Shown: positions 11,501 to 20,723 of the stretch, one piece after another
Numbering within the stretch: position 1 is the stretch's first letter
Layout: each line of letters starts with the position of its first letter
DNA from: Tolypocladium sp. Sup5 PDA-1
Taxonomy: Eukaryota > Ascomycota > Sordariomycetes > Hypocreales > Ophiocordycipitaceae
NCBI GenBank assembly: GCA_000750105.3
Contig: JPHH03000057.1
Span: forward strand, 124,001 to 188,000
Length of the DNA stretch: 64,000 nucleotides
Reading direction: 5' to 3'
Made by a program: the position numbers and the translations under genes
The notes under the pieces: model-generated
Told to the model about the DNA's origin: nothing
The model's database searches: none
Seen by the model: the letters and a program-made list of their open reading frames with translations, nothing else

Positions 11501-13792
11501 GTCCAGGTCGCCCAAGTCGTCGTCGAAAGCATCGGTCCTGAGGATTTGACTCTCCACAGGGAAGTCTGGCGCAACTTTATTGACCAAGTCACAAAACTTG
11601 CTCCAGTGGCTGCTTTCTCCATCTTGAAGCCTCTCTTTATCTCTGGTGTAAAGAATGGCGATTCGCGACTCCTTACAAGACTTGCCCTTGATATAGCACA
11701 AGAACAGGCGAGTGATGTCAAATGCCATGGTTCTTATTCCTGGCGTTTGAAGTTCTGCGACGTCTTTCACCCCGTGTTTCAACTGCTGGCAAACCGAATG
11801 CTCGTACAGCCCTCGGGGAGAAGCGTCTCGGGTGGCGTCGAAGATCCAGGTGCGGCGCGTGTGCCCGAGCTTCCAGAGGAGACAGACGATTAACCTGGAG
11901 ACATCCCCAAGCTTAGCCCAGTGGCTAGGGGGCTGTTTCCCTATCTGCTCGACATCAAAGCTCTCCTCAGTCGGCGAGGCCGCGTCAGCGGCTGTTGGAC
12001 TGGCGTTGTCATTGTGAGTCGAAAGCTTTCGAACGTCGCTCCGTGGCTTGACCGGCGCCGTCAAGTCAATGACAGACGCATGCCGCCGTTCTCGCGGCAG
12101 CGTTTCCGGGGTTCCCATATCCGGTTGAGTGAGATCCATAATCATTGGAGACTCCACTTTCATCGGACTGAGCTGATCAAAGGAGGCATCGTCCTCGACT
12201 GGGAGCAAATCACCGTTGCCCATGATTTCGTCCTCGTCGTCCGGGACAATAAACTCGTCCTCGTCCTCGCTGGTCAAGACCTCGGTACCCGTAGGGCTCT
12301 GTGGCCGCTTGACCGCTGGGCGCGGAGGTCCCGGGACGCTGGCCAGCTTGGGTGGCTCGACGCGCGACTCTAGCATGTCGGCAAGCCATACGTTGTGAAA
12401 CTTGTCATCCAGGCTCTGCTCAAGGCACCTAGCCTGGAGCCGCACCTCGGATTCCTTGGCCCAGGTCTCCCCCAAAATCTCAGCCGACAGCTTCTTGATC
12501 CGATCGTCGTACATCTTGGCGTCATGTCGAGCCTGGAGGACCAGCTTCTTCTGCTTTCCTTTCTTTCTAGCGTCCGTCCAGATCTTATGGGCATTGCGTT
12601 GATGCTTGGGAAGCTTTGTCTCTTCCCATTCTGTTTTGTGTTCATCGATGGCGTCTTGCAACACCGCCTCCACCTGTTCTCGTTTGACAAGCTTTTGATG
12701 TGCTGCCAGGTTTTCCATGTCGGCTTTCTCGGCTTCGATCTCTCGAAGAGTTTCCTCGTCTAAGTCGGGCAAATCGAACAGCTCAAATATTTCATCACCT
12801 TCCTCTGACGGCGTTGGGGATCTCATTGGGACAAGACCTTGGGCCAAAAGGGCCTCTTTTTGGCCGTTTTTGACCAAAAGGTGCCTCATGGCGCGGCTGG
12901 TAATCAGCCGCCAACCGGTCGGTAGTCTTACCGGGAACGTGGTGGCGAATGAGCCTTCTTCACCTTCCTGAACCTGCGTGGTAAGCACGTCATCAGAAGA
13001 TTTGATCGCGGCCATGGCAATGACTCCCTTGCCGAGATAGGCTCGTGGGACTGCGCTCTCCCATGGGAAGCCATCGTCGTCCTCGTCAAGTACGGCAGCA
13101 TTGTCGACGCCGCCGGCCTCTGTTGTTATGGGGAGCGGTGACGAGTTAACCGCCTTGCTTGAGGGCAACGTCGGTGCCACGAGCGTCGGTGCCACGCGCA
13201 TTCGCTTCGAGGGCTTGGCTCCATCGGGTCCCGTCTCCGCTGAATCTCCGCGTGCTTTGGAGATGGAAACCTCCCGGCTCTTGGCAGGTGTCGAATTCTC
13301 ATTATCTTGTTCATCGCGAGATTCACCCTGGAGCGCATCTAGTTTGCGTTTCAAATCAGCCGCCTGGTCATATTCAAGCTGTTGAATCGCGGTACCATTC
13401 GAGGTTTCGCCGTTGGTCGTTTGCGTATGCTGCAGTCCAGTGGTGTGGCCATGCACATCGATGTCGGGTAGGTCCGCTGTATCTTCCGACTGTTCCTTTG
13501 TGAACTCGATTTTCCACAGCCGGAACGCTGCGCTTTTGGAGCGCAGGTTGACAAGGGCTCGTCCCAATGCAGCCTTGTGGCCGCCCAACTTGATGTTCAG
13601 GCTCTCAAAGAGTTCCTGTCTCGAGCAAACAAACTCAAACGTCAGTAGGGCATGGCCATCCATCTCCTCTTCTCTAATTTTCTCGGCGAGAGCAGCTGGA
13701 TCCCGCGTGCACGGCCGGCCCAAGGAGCATAGCTCCTCGGAAACAGCCTCCACGCCCCATAAGAATGGGTCGTGATGCCGAACGCCCTCCAT
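8513..13792 (-). CDS. SNF2-family ATPase, ATRX/ARIP4-like chromatin remodeller
   Basis: A 1759-residue protein in one exon. It has a complete two-lobe SNF2 motor: Walker A HTMGLGKTMQ at about residue 880, DEAH at about residue 1009 (IADEAHVLKN), LTGSPLANNVEEYY, the helicase C-terminal lobe (VFSQSLPTLDYLL, RLDGSTQ) and motif VI AVGRAYRIGQEK. HxMGLGKT in place of DEMGLGKT is typical of the ATRX/ARIP4 branch rather than RAD54. The N-terminus (residues about 40-100) is a compact region, FVCSRQELFESLNIKLGG onward, that I do not recognise. Acidic stretches follow (SEDEDEFIVPDDEDEI). The tail after about residue 1450 is Gln/Ser/Thr/Pro-rich with a duplicated SVPSTQ unit and ends in a short helical region. 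Probably a nuclear remodeller; the exact ortholog group needs a tree. Confidence 0.9.
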   Translation of the reverse strand: MEGVRHHDPFLWGVEAVSEELCSLGRPCTRDPAALAEKIREEEMDGHALLTFEFVCSRQELFESLNIKLGGHKAALGRALVNLRSKSAAFRLWKIEFTKEQSEDTADLPDIDVHGHTTGLQHTQTTNGETSNGTAIQQLEYDQAADLKRKLDALQGESRDEQDNENSTPAKSREVSISKARGDSAETGPDGAKPSKRMRVAPTLVAPTLPSSKAVNSSPLPITTEAGGVDNAAVLDEDDDGFPWESAVPRAYLGKGVIAMAAIKSSDDVLTTQVQEGEEGSFATTFPVRLPTGWRLITSRAMRHLLVKNGQKEALLAQGLVPMRSPTPSEEGDEIFELFDLPDLDEETLREIEAEKADMENLAAHQKLVKREQVEAVLQDAIDEHKTEWEETKLPKHQRNAHKIWTDARKKGKQKKLVLQARHDAKMYDDRIKKLSAEILGETWAKESEVRLQARCLEQSLDDKFHNVWLADMLESRVEPPKLASVPGPPRPAVKRPQSPTGTEVLTSEDEDEFIVPDDEDEIMGNGDLLPVEDDASFDQLSPMKVESPMIMDLTQPDMGTPETLPRERRHASVIDLTAPVKPRSDVRKLSTHNDNASPTAADAASPTEESFDVEQIGKQPPSHWAKLGDVSRLIVCLLWKLGHTRRTWIFDATRDASPRGLYEHSVCQQLKHGVKDVAELQTPGIRTMAFDITRLFLCYIKGKSCKESRIAILYTRDKERLQDGESSHWSKFCDLVNKVAPDFPVESQILRTDAFDDDLGDLDDAEDDDAPPGTQDTPSKARKNAPREIIQNKEAVDLREREKLRLEEQEARRLKLRAAFDTSGSMSRDKFRLIINEAKQDDQSFIYINEETGKRIKDHQIDGVRFMWNQIILDSDVRQGCLLAHTMGLGKTMQVITFLVAIQEAVNSADPSVMAQIPEDLRESKTLVLCPAGLVDNWMDELLLWTPGGLLGALRKIESQMPRDERRLAVQSWAKEGGILVIGYNMLQKVIQDDEEVEETLISGPNIVIADEAHVLKNPLAKVHQVCSRFKANCRIALTGSPLANNVEEYYSMINWVAPNYLGPFGEFRDIYATPIQQGLWGDSMGWEKRKALKMLQVLKETVAPKVHRATIKSCLKDDLPPKHEFVLCVPPTKMQQKLYEVYVSGIQGEYGGTKKLPQTQIFSIVNDLVLLCNHPRCFRQKVLEARQEGGEGRTASLPENLISAALKETNSHDLDNPALSGKAELLSLILDEARRAHDKVLVFSQSLPTLDYLLNLLKMQKRRVCRLDGSTQIGKRQDMIKNFNVGDQEVYLISTTAGGVGLNIQGANRVVIFDFKWNPVQEQQAVGRAYRIGQEKTVFVYRFVVAGTFEEDLQNKAVFKMQLASRVVDKKNPVSWSKRLGTLLHSIKPVRAKSLEDFVGKDVILDKLISYKSNGEAIRYIVSTDTFEEEDVTVDLTAEERRDAEGMVKLNRLRLTDPKEYVRQREVEQRLLFQQRTDAVHQYSQSQMQQTHAGASVPSTQVQMQQTPAAPSVPSTQGEPYALPNRTTDGASDGPGMPFASVHRPFVSSSMPQLQTAAAVSQVAGTYASSQGNSVPTQTAAVPLPIAGANTYFGKEPQSGAPSTPNVLSTQPAPTTPVAMSLSTTSIFSPPSRSQAKESFEQSLSHGLDFLQQTSWPGVGGDRHVIARNVTAAIDKVRKDNDYGFLLDDQHWRLLHELTVNEQRFALATVSGHFTASYLALANRQELERRVAVMNSLSPLDFEAQLWSGMKAPDPEV

Positions 13793-15085
13793 TTGACTTC
13801 ATAGAGACGTGAGACGGCGGGGGTGGTGGTCCAGCTAGGAGGCTGTCAGTCGATCGCTGGTAGAAACAGCCTGTGCTTCTCGACCGGATCGTGTTCAGGG
13901 GTACTTGAAGTGCTCAAAGTTTGAAGAAAACAGGGTATGTTTGCGGGGGTAAGGGCAGGCGAAAGGCTTGAAAGGGCTGGTTGGTCGAGGTGCGACGGAA
14001 TGGGGAGAGTTGAGGCGACGCGGTTTCCGTCTCTTGCAATGAAACAGCGTCGGCGAGAACTAGTCTTGAGTTGACAGGCAAGGCCGCACAAGACCTGTTT
14101 GAGCGCACAACGCGTTAGAAAGTCAACAGAACAGTTTCGGTTCGGTTGCGGCGCAACTGCGCGACGAGACGTTGCTGTTCACGCACCCTTGTCCGTTGCC
14201 TAGCAGCCTGAGGCACTCGGCCAGCCTGGCCATGAGCGTTGACGGCAAGTTAGGCAATGATCCAACGGCTCGGAGGCTCTGTCTTCTCTAGGTTCTAGAG
14301 CGTGCACGCTTGGTAAAGGCAGATTCGAGAGTCAGGCGCAACGCTTGGCCATGCAGATGATACTTGAAAGAAGCGGTTGCTGGTGGCGCTTCGCGCAGTT
14401 CCTGCTGGACACGTCTTCACGTGACCAGACTGCGGTTCTTAAGTTGATCCCTGAGGCACCAGGTCGCGGTTAGAGAGGCCCAGGTGGCAGATTGGCAAGT
14501 GCAGCGACCTTGACGGCTTTTCCCGAGAATGATTATTGCGGCGCGGTTCAATTTTGCAGTCAAAATTCCATTGAGAGTTTTGTCCTCGCCTCGGACACCC
14601 GCTATCAACTGAATCTAGGTACCTACAGATAGTTGGTGGGCCGGTGTCGCAGACGCGGGAGTGGCAGACTGGCTGGCAGCGCCACTAATTACGCAGCTCC
14701 CAGCGCCTCTCCTCTGACTCGCATCGCATCCTCTAGGCCTGCCTAAGCACTGGGCCTACGATTTTTCCGTCCAGAGTATTGCAATATCAACCATTATTAG
14801 TTGGAGTATGTAGAGATGGAATTTAACCCTACAAATCCGTACTTTATAAAGTTTTGAAAATGGCGAGTCGCAATGAGCTAGAGCCGCTTCGTTGGGAGCC
14901 ATCTCCACAGCGCTACCTCTCGTGAGGAGCCGTCACGCCATTAATAATCCATCTTGCTCGCTCATCAGCATCACCCCGCTGCTCTTCGCACACGCCGAGT
15001 ACTCCGACATACAAATAGAATCATAGCATCCGGCCAGCGCCGTATAATACGGCCTTTCGTTTCAGAGAAGGGTCTCGCTCTCACA
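13793..15085. other. intergenic, divergent promoter region SNF2 gene / GSH2
   Basis: 1.3 kb between divergent genes. No coding sequence was recognised. The part at 14740-14870 is clearly more AT-rich than its surroundings. Confidence 0.6.
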
Positions 15086-16788
15086 ATGGCTTCGCTCACG
15101 ACCGGGACGTATCCCCCGCCTCTGAGGGAGGCAGAACTTGATGGACTCGTCCAGACGACCAAGGACTGGTCCATTGGGAACGGCCTTGCCATCCGGCCAC
15201 CCCCGGCTGTCATCCCCACGGAGGCCGATCCTACCGGCATAGCTGCGATCAACGCACCCGTCACTCTCTTCCCAAGCCCATTCCCGCGGATATGCTTCGA
15301 CCAGGGCAAATCTGTGCAAAAGACTTACAATGAGCTCTATGCGTCCGTGAGCCGCGATGAGGAGTTTCTGGCGCAGATCGTCAAGGAGTTAGTTTTACTA
15401 CACAGTTTTAAGACTTATGGCTGACTGTTGAAATAGGGTCATAGATGGTGATGACTTCATCAGAAACTTGTGGCAGACGCATCTCAAGGTCAAGGAGGAG
15501 GGATACACTCAGGTGCCTATATCGTCCCACCGATGTGGGCTTGTCTGCTAACCTGAATCTAGCCACTGTCATTGGGACTGTTTAGATCAGACTACATGGT
15601 CCACCAGGATGCCTCGACATCGCCCACAACGTTGCAAGCCAAGCAGGTCGAGTTCAACACCATTGCCTCGTCGTTTGGCGGACTCTCCTGCTATACGTCG
15701 CTCTTACACAAGTGAGTCCACGACCTTGATGGCTTATTGAAGCGCGCGGCTGAAGACGATATAGGTACCTTGCGACCACCGAGTATCCTTTACTGGACCA
15801 GCCCATCGCGTCTGGCACGCTTGACCTGCCAGAGAGCAAAGCAGTTGAAGGCCTTACTGCAGGCATCGAAGCTGCGTACCACGCCTACCCATCCTCCGAG
15901 CTTGGCCATCCCAAGTGTGTCATCTTCCTGGTCCAAGGCGATGAGCGAAATGTCTTTGACCAGCGCCACCTGGAGTACCAAATGGCCAAGTCCTCGCCGG
16001 CGATACCGCTGTTCAGACTCGCCTTTGCCGACATCCTCACTCACACATCGGTGGCCGATACGCCCAAGCGGCAGCTGCTCTACCGGCTCCCTCGCAATCC
16101 GTCCAAGGTCTTCGAGGTCGCCGTCATTTACATGCGAGCTGGCTACGGCCCCGGCGACTACCCTGACCAGCGCGCGTGGGATGCCAGGTACCAATTGGAG
16201 CGTTCGGCCGCCATCAAGTGCCCGACTGTCCTGACGCAGCTCGCCGGTACCAAGAAAGTGCAGCAAGTTCTCGCCACGCCGCGGCCCTCGTCTGCGCCCT
16301 CGATGCTGGGCAGGTTTATCAAAGACGACACCCCGTTGGCGGGAAAGCTTTGGAAGACATTTACAAACATCTACCCGATGGATGCGTCCGAAGCCGGCCT
16401 GGAGGCCCGAAAGAAGGCCTTGGATCCCGAGCAATGCCAATCGTATGTCCTCAAGCCACAGCGGGAAGGCGGAGGCAACAACATCTATCGGGGGGCGATT
16501 CCAGAGTTTCTGAGGTCCGTGCCGGAGGAGCACTGGGGATCCTACATTCTCATGGAGCTCATCACCCCGCCGCCCGTGTCGAACCTCATCCTGCGTAACG
16601 GCAGGGTAGAGCAAGGCGGGGTCATTTGCGAACTCGGCATCTATGGCACCTGTCTGTGGAACCAGAACACTGGAGATGTGCTGCGGAATGAGGAGAGTGG
16701 CTATTTGTTGCGAACCAAGGGCGATAAGAGCGAGGAGGGTGGTGTCGCCGCCGGATATGGATGCATGGATAGCTGCTCCCTGGTATAG
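15086..16788 (+). CDS. GSH2: glutathione synthetase (eukaryotic type)
   Basis: Joins gamma-glutamylcysteine and glycine with ATP, the last step of glutathione synthesis in the cytosol. The product is about 515 residues in four exons; introns at 15387-15436, about 15513-15562 and about 15712-15764. Recognisable blocks in order: VTLFPSPFPRICFDQG, RSDYMVHQ, QVEFNTIASSFGGL, KCVIFLVQGDERNVFDQR, RNPSKVFEVAVIYMRAGYGP, the GTKKVQQVLA region, the ATP-grasp glycine-rich loop VLKPQREGGGNNIYRG, and the C-terminal AAGYGCMDSC. The start ATG directly precedes the first conserved block; an upstream in-frame extension has no homologous look. The stop lies 260 bp from the stop of RIM1 on the other strand (convergent). 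Confidence 0.96.
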
Positions 16789-17048
16789 GGTAGCACCTAG
16801 AGAAATGGAAGCCATAACCGCAGACACCCGAGACAAGCCAGGTTCGGATTTCAGTGAGTTGATTCGTGGCACTGCTGCGTCTGGTATCGCCCTTTTTTGT
16901 ACAGAAGGATTCCACCAAGCCCCAATACAAGTCCAAACACAGGAGACGTCTGACAAAGGAGATGGTCTTAGAGCGGGGAGGGTATGTGGTGTTTAGCGTA
17001 GAACTCGCTACCGACACGACTCTATATTACACGGACGGACGACGGTCT

Positions 17049-17579
17049 TTACTCGTTCTGGGTCTGGGGTCGCTTGAGGACCTCGATGTTGCCTGCGCAG
17101 TTTTAGTATGGCACGTATCGGTCGCGATGGGGTAGCGGGGATGCGCACGCTGGACAACGTTGAGGCTGCTCCGGGTCTGGCCATTGGCGTCCTGGTACGT
17201 GTTGATGGACGCATCGCCCTCGACAAACACCATGGCACTATCAGCGCATCAGTCAGCACGACAACACCCCTTCTCGTCCCGTTTGCGCCGGGACGGCAAC
17301 GTACCCCTTGGGCAGGCTCAGCAGAAAGTCGCGGCGCGGGCCCTCGGCGAAGCTCGTGACGCGGAACCAGCTCGTCTGGCGGTTGTCCTTGGGCCCGCTG
17401 TTGCTGGCGACGGCGTACTTGAGGATCTCGCGGCCGCTGCTGGTGGGCTGCAGCTCGGGCGTGTCGGCGAGGTTGCCGATGATGGAGATGCGGGCGACGG
17501 AGCGCGGCGCCGAGGTGCTGAAGGCGCGGGTGGCGGAGGCGCCGGCGGCGGCTGCGCGACGGACGAGGAACGACGACAT
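17049..17579 (-). CDS. RIM1: mitochondrial single-stranded DNA-binding protein
   Basis: A small OB-fold protein, about 140 residues in three exons, which coats single-stranded mitochondrial DNA. It starts with an Arg/Ala-rich presequence (MSSFLVRRAAAAGASATRAF), then the SSB core: ISIIGNLADTPEL, the KYAVASNS strand, SWFRVTSF, VFVEGDASINTYQD and LNVVQRNIEVLKRPQ. The last piece is only obtained by splicing out the intron at about 17070-17127, which leaves a stop at 17049-17051. The first intron (about 17239-17295) joins LPKG to AMVFVEGD. The presequence and single OB domain match fungal RIM1 rather than bacterial SSB, since no acidic tail is present. Confidence 0.93.
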
Positions 17580-17896
17580 GTTGGCTGCTGGCGGGTGCGT
17601 GGGCTGGGTGCGCGGGTGGGTTGATGGCGATGATGCGGTGATGGACGATGGTGGTGGTCGGTCGTTGGTTTGTGCGAGTGCTGCGCCTGCTGGTGTGGTT
17701 GCTCGTATCCCTGCGCTGCCGTGCAGCCGCCTGCAGGGCGGGAGTGGTCGCGTCAGGTCGTGTTTGACGCGATAGATTAGGGGTCCCTCCGAGCTTGTGA
17801 TTGGCTCGTTGCTGCGACCATGCAAGTCAACTGCCGCTGTCAGTTCCCCTCCTCCCAGCACACGTACGGCTCAAGATCAAGACACAGATGCCGACT
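17580..17896. other. RIM1 promoter region
   Basis: No gene seen. GC-rich leader of RIM1, then about 60 bp leading into the tandem repeat. Confidence 0.5.
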
Positions 17897-17951
17897 AAGA
17901 TGCCGCCTAGGTAAGATGCCGCCTAGGTAAGATGCCGCCTAAGATGCCGCC
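17897..17951. repeat. 16-bp tandem repeat AAGATGCCGCCTAGGT
   Basis: Two perfect 16-bp copies (17897-17912, 17913-17928) are followed by a 12-bp and an 11-bp shortened copy that lack the AGGT end. A degenerate copy lies just before. The repeat sits between RIM1 and the gene graveyard. Confidence 0.93.
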
Positions 17952-18441
17952 GATGGACGTTGGCGAGAGGCTCACGTGTTGCGCTCAAATTTACTTACTT
18001 CCACTGCGAATTGTCGGTCATGGTGACGGAACGCCCGCAAGCAACGCCGGAGAAGGGCTCCCCCTTCTGTGCCTCTCCTGATAACGGGGGAATGCGAACG
18101 GATCGGGTGCCATCGCGGAGCCTCGTGTCTCTGTCCTGGGCGCCTACCGGCCTGCCAACCCCGGCCAACTCGACGGCATCAAACGAGTCCCGGCCTTCCG
18201 AGGACGGCATCCGAGAAGGGCCCACCGGAAGCTCTCAGCGTCTCTTCATGTTGTCGTCCTCCAACAGTCAAGCTGTATCAATCACGGGGCATCTCAGCCA
18301 GTAGACATCCAGTCGTTGTTACGTTGTGGCTCCCTTCATCGTTATCTCAGCGTGTTGTCGACATGGATGATCAAACTGTCATAATGGCACATATTCCATG
18401 TACTCAGGCCAACAGCAACTTCATCGGCCTCGAATCTAGCC
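17952..18441. other. intergenic beside the gene graveyard
   Basis: No coding sequence recognised. Confidence 0.5.
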
Positions 18442-18640
18442 CTAGTCCTGTCCTTCCGGCCTCCTAACCCGCATAAAGTCGCCCGTCTGATACAACAGCG
18501 ACGGCGTAATCCCCGTAATCTTCCAGCGGCCATCGACCTTGACAAGGCGGTGCTCTGTGTAACTTCTCCCATCTCTGGATGTGTTGCGTTGATAATAGCA
18601 TCTCGAGCACTTGGGGCAAGGAAAGGGGGGAGCGTCTCGG
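18442..18640 (-). pseudogene. relict C-terminus of a SnoaL/NTF2-like (scytalone-dehydratase-type) protein
   Basis: On the minus strand, a frame ending at TAG 18442-18444 encodes a block around SYTEHRLVKVDGRWKITG followed by a short tail, LLYQTGDFMRVRRPEGQD. The LVKVDGRWKI strand is the last beta strand typical of SnoaL-like and scytalone-dehydratase-like cone folds, a family of small dehydratases, cyclases and isomerases often found in secondary metabolism. Nothing of the N-terminal two-thirds is present. Upstream the reading passes directly into an MFS transporter fragment on the same strand, so this looks like a deletion junction. The family assignment is by motif only. Confidence 0.55.
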
Positions 18641-18653
18641 AGGAATATCGTAC

Positions 18654-19209
18654 ACAGCCGGCATCGGCAAGGCCAGTCAGGACATTACCGGCAACAATGA
18701 TAGTCGTCTGCTTGGCCGAGCCCGATATCACGGATCCCACGACACCGATGCCGCTCGTGACCATGATGAGCGACCTCTTTCCAAAGCGGTCGCTCAAGGA
18801 CCCCTGACGTTGGTCAGCTGAGCGATCCTTATACTTGCTTGTGAATGCACAAAAGGAAATAAAACACACCAGAATCGGCCCAACGGTTAGCGTTACCAAG
18901 AAGTTGGAGTTGGAAATCCACGACGTCAGGGGCGCGTTGCCGAGGTCTTGCACCTGAGCGCGTACGATGGTCTCTGTTTGCATTGCGCAAGTTAGCCACC
19001 GCTGTCTTCTCATCATTAGCGTAGTGGCGAGGGCGGCACACCGTGTTGGCAAGGGCCGCTCAGCAGTTGGCCATGGATAGCGCAAGGATGGCCATGAGCG
19101 TCCTCCGTCGTACCTTGTAGTCTGTCGACGGTTCCTCCTCGACCATTGGCGGCGAAGCGTGCTGTGCCTCGCTGTGCGAGGCGGTAGCCATGTCTTTATC
19201 CTTAGCCAT
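18654..19209 (-). pseudogene. broken MFS transporter (5' fragment)
   Basis: The minus strand reads a clean start at 19209 (MAKDKDMATASHSEAQ...), a basic stretch STDYKVRRRTLMAILALS, then an in-frame TGA at 19060-19062 inside transmembrane helix 1 (MANC, stop, AALANT). After an intron (about 18966-19043) comes QVQDLGNAPLTSWISNSN and GPIL; a second intron (about 18808-18870) leads to the MFS signature GSLSDRFGKRSLIMVTSG and to helix 4 (IIVAGNVLTGLADAGC). Similarity then stops near 18654, with eight helices missing. The nonsense codon plus the truncation make it a pseudogene. The layout recalls the TRI12/siderophore-exporter-like MFS group. Introns still have consensus ends, so the loss is probably recent. 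Confidence 0.75.
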
Positions 19210-19682
19210 GGTCTTATGAAAGGTATATTTTCAAGACAAAGAATGTTCCTGTAGTGGATGACACATGTACGTCTCAACGGCCGTGTTGGAGACTAAACCG
19301 ACGTTTGTCTTCGGGTCCCGCGTGTAGTAAATATCACCAACGAACCTCGTGGATCGTCTTCCAATATTGGATTTCCGTTGCCGAGATCAACTCCCGTCAA
19401 CAGCCTTTCCTAATAATACTGAATCTATTGGTAGATCCTGAGCAGGCTACATGTAGCCCGACACTCGAACCCCATGGGGAAGCCATAGCGTCCAGCCACA
19501 CACAACCCCGGATTCCCCGGCGTGGGCATTTGAACAACCATAGGAAATTGGCTTTGCAGAGCTCCACGCATTCAGCTCTGCTACAAGTACCGAGGCGTGT
19601 GTATGCGTTGGGAAGCCTTGTTAGGGTGCTGGTGTTATTGTCTGGCTCATCTTGCTGATGTCTCTGCCATAATGTGCCGTGA
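19210..19682. other. intergenic, former divergent promoter?
   Basis: Lies between the start of the MFS relict (minus) and the surviving tail of a glyoxalase-fold gene (plus). I could not find the missing 5' part of the latter here. Confidence 0.4.
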
Positions 19683-19853
19683 TTCAGACCGAACACATAT
19701 GAAGTAATAATGTATGGTGTCTTGCGCAAGATTAACGCTGAGGGGTATACGGTTGTCACCAAGGCCGGTGCTCCCGTCAAGGTTGGCGAGACACGGAGCG
19801 TTGTTGTGCGGGACCCGAGTGGCTATCTGGTTCGCCTTGATGCGGAGTGTTGA
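19683..19853 (+). pseudogene. relict C-terminus of a glyoxalase/VOC-fold protein
   Basis: An open stretch from 19683 to TGA 19851-19853 contains EGYTVVTKAGAPVKVGETRS followed by VVVRDPSGYLVRLDAEC. The RDPSGYLVRL strand with its metal-binding-type position is the usual end of VOC proteins (glyoxalase I, bleomycin resistance, ring-cleaving dioxygenases). The first ATG in frame (19710) would give only 47 residues. A TGA lies directly upstream in frame, and no N-terminal half was found, so it is best read as a gene remnant. It converges on GAR1. Confidence 0.55.
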
Positions 19854-20045
19854 GGGACGCAGACTCCTGAGCCCATAGGTGTCCCAGTAGATGTGCCATT
19901 TTGATATTGATACAATTCTCAAGAAAACTGACAACTTGACCTACCCTCCGCTGCGGCGAAAAGCATTGATTGCCGTCTAAAACGCCTAACCGTCGTGAGG
20001 ACCATGTAAAACCAAGACCAGCCGTGGCAAGCACAGGCCCCTCCT

Positions 20046-20723
20046 CTAATAGCCGCCGCGTCCACGTCCTCCTCTGAAGCCACCACCACCACCCCTGGAG
20101 AAGCCGCCGCCGCCCCTCGGGCCGCCTCTCGAGAAACCACCGCTACCGCCTCGGCCACCTCCCCGCGAGAAGCCGCCGCCGCCGCGGGGTCCTCCCCGTC
20201 CGCCGAATCCTCCTCGCGAGCCACCCCTGGAGAAGCCGCCGCCGCGGCCTCCCCTGCCACGATCGCCGCCCGCGCGTTTCAGCTTCTTCTCGCCAGGCAC
20301 CTTGGGCTTAGGCAGGAACTTCTCAAGGGGCAGCAGCTTGTCGCCGCCGATGAAGACCTTGTCGCCGGCCTTGAAGCTCGTGGCGACGATGCCCTCCTGG
20401 GGCTTGATGGTGAAGAAGACTTCGTTGATGGGGCCGAGGATCTCGTCGACCTTGCCGATGGGCGTCTTGTTCTCGAGGTAGATGGGGGCGTTGAAGAAGG
20501 GGACCTTGACGTTGGAGGAGCGGCAGAACATCTCGCCCTCGACTGCGTGCTCGAACGTGCCCATCTCCAGGACTTGCGCGGGAGGGCCGGTGGGCGCATT
20601 GTAGCCGCCTCGTCCGCCTGTGCAGGATCAATTGTCAGCTGGGGGGGAACGCGGGTCGCGCGAAGAGGAGAGCGAACCTCGGAAACCACCTCGGCCGCCG
20701 CCGCGACCGCCTCTGAAGGACAT
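20046..20723 (-). CDS. GAR1: H/ACA snoRNP protein GAR1
   Basis: A core protein of H/ACA ribonucleoproteins that guide pseudouridylation of rRNA in the nucleolus. The product is about 205 residues in two exons (intron about 20618-20678). The layout is diagnostic: a short GAR box (MSFRGGRGGGRGGFRG), the central beta-barrel domain (VLEMGTFEHAVEGEMFCRS, VPFFNAPIYLENKTPIGKVD, EVFFTIKPQEGI, GDKVFIGGDKLLPLEKFLP) and a long C-terminal Arg/Gly/Phe-rich box with SRGG and GFGGRGG repeats. The GC-rich GAR box creates long open frames on other strands that should be ignored. Confidence 0.97.

Noticed and set aside
14740..14870. RIP-type AT-rich mutated repeat
   Set aside because: Only about 130 bp, no duplicated partner and no transposon remnant seen.
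20046..20689. Alternative frames rich in Arg/Ser over GAR1
   Set aside because: Shadows of the GAR-box codons.
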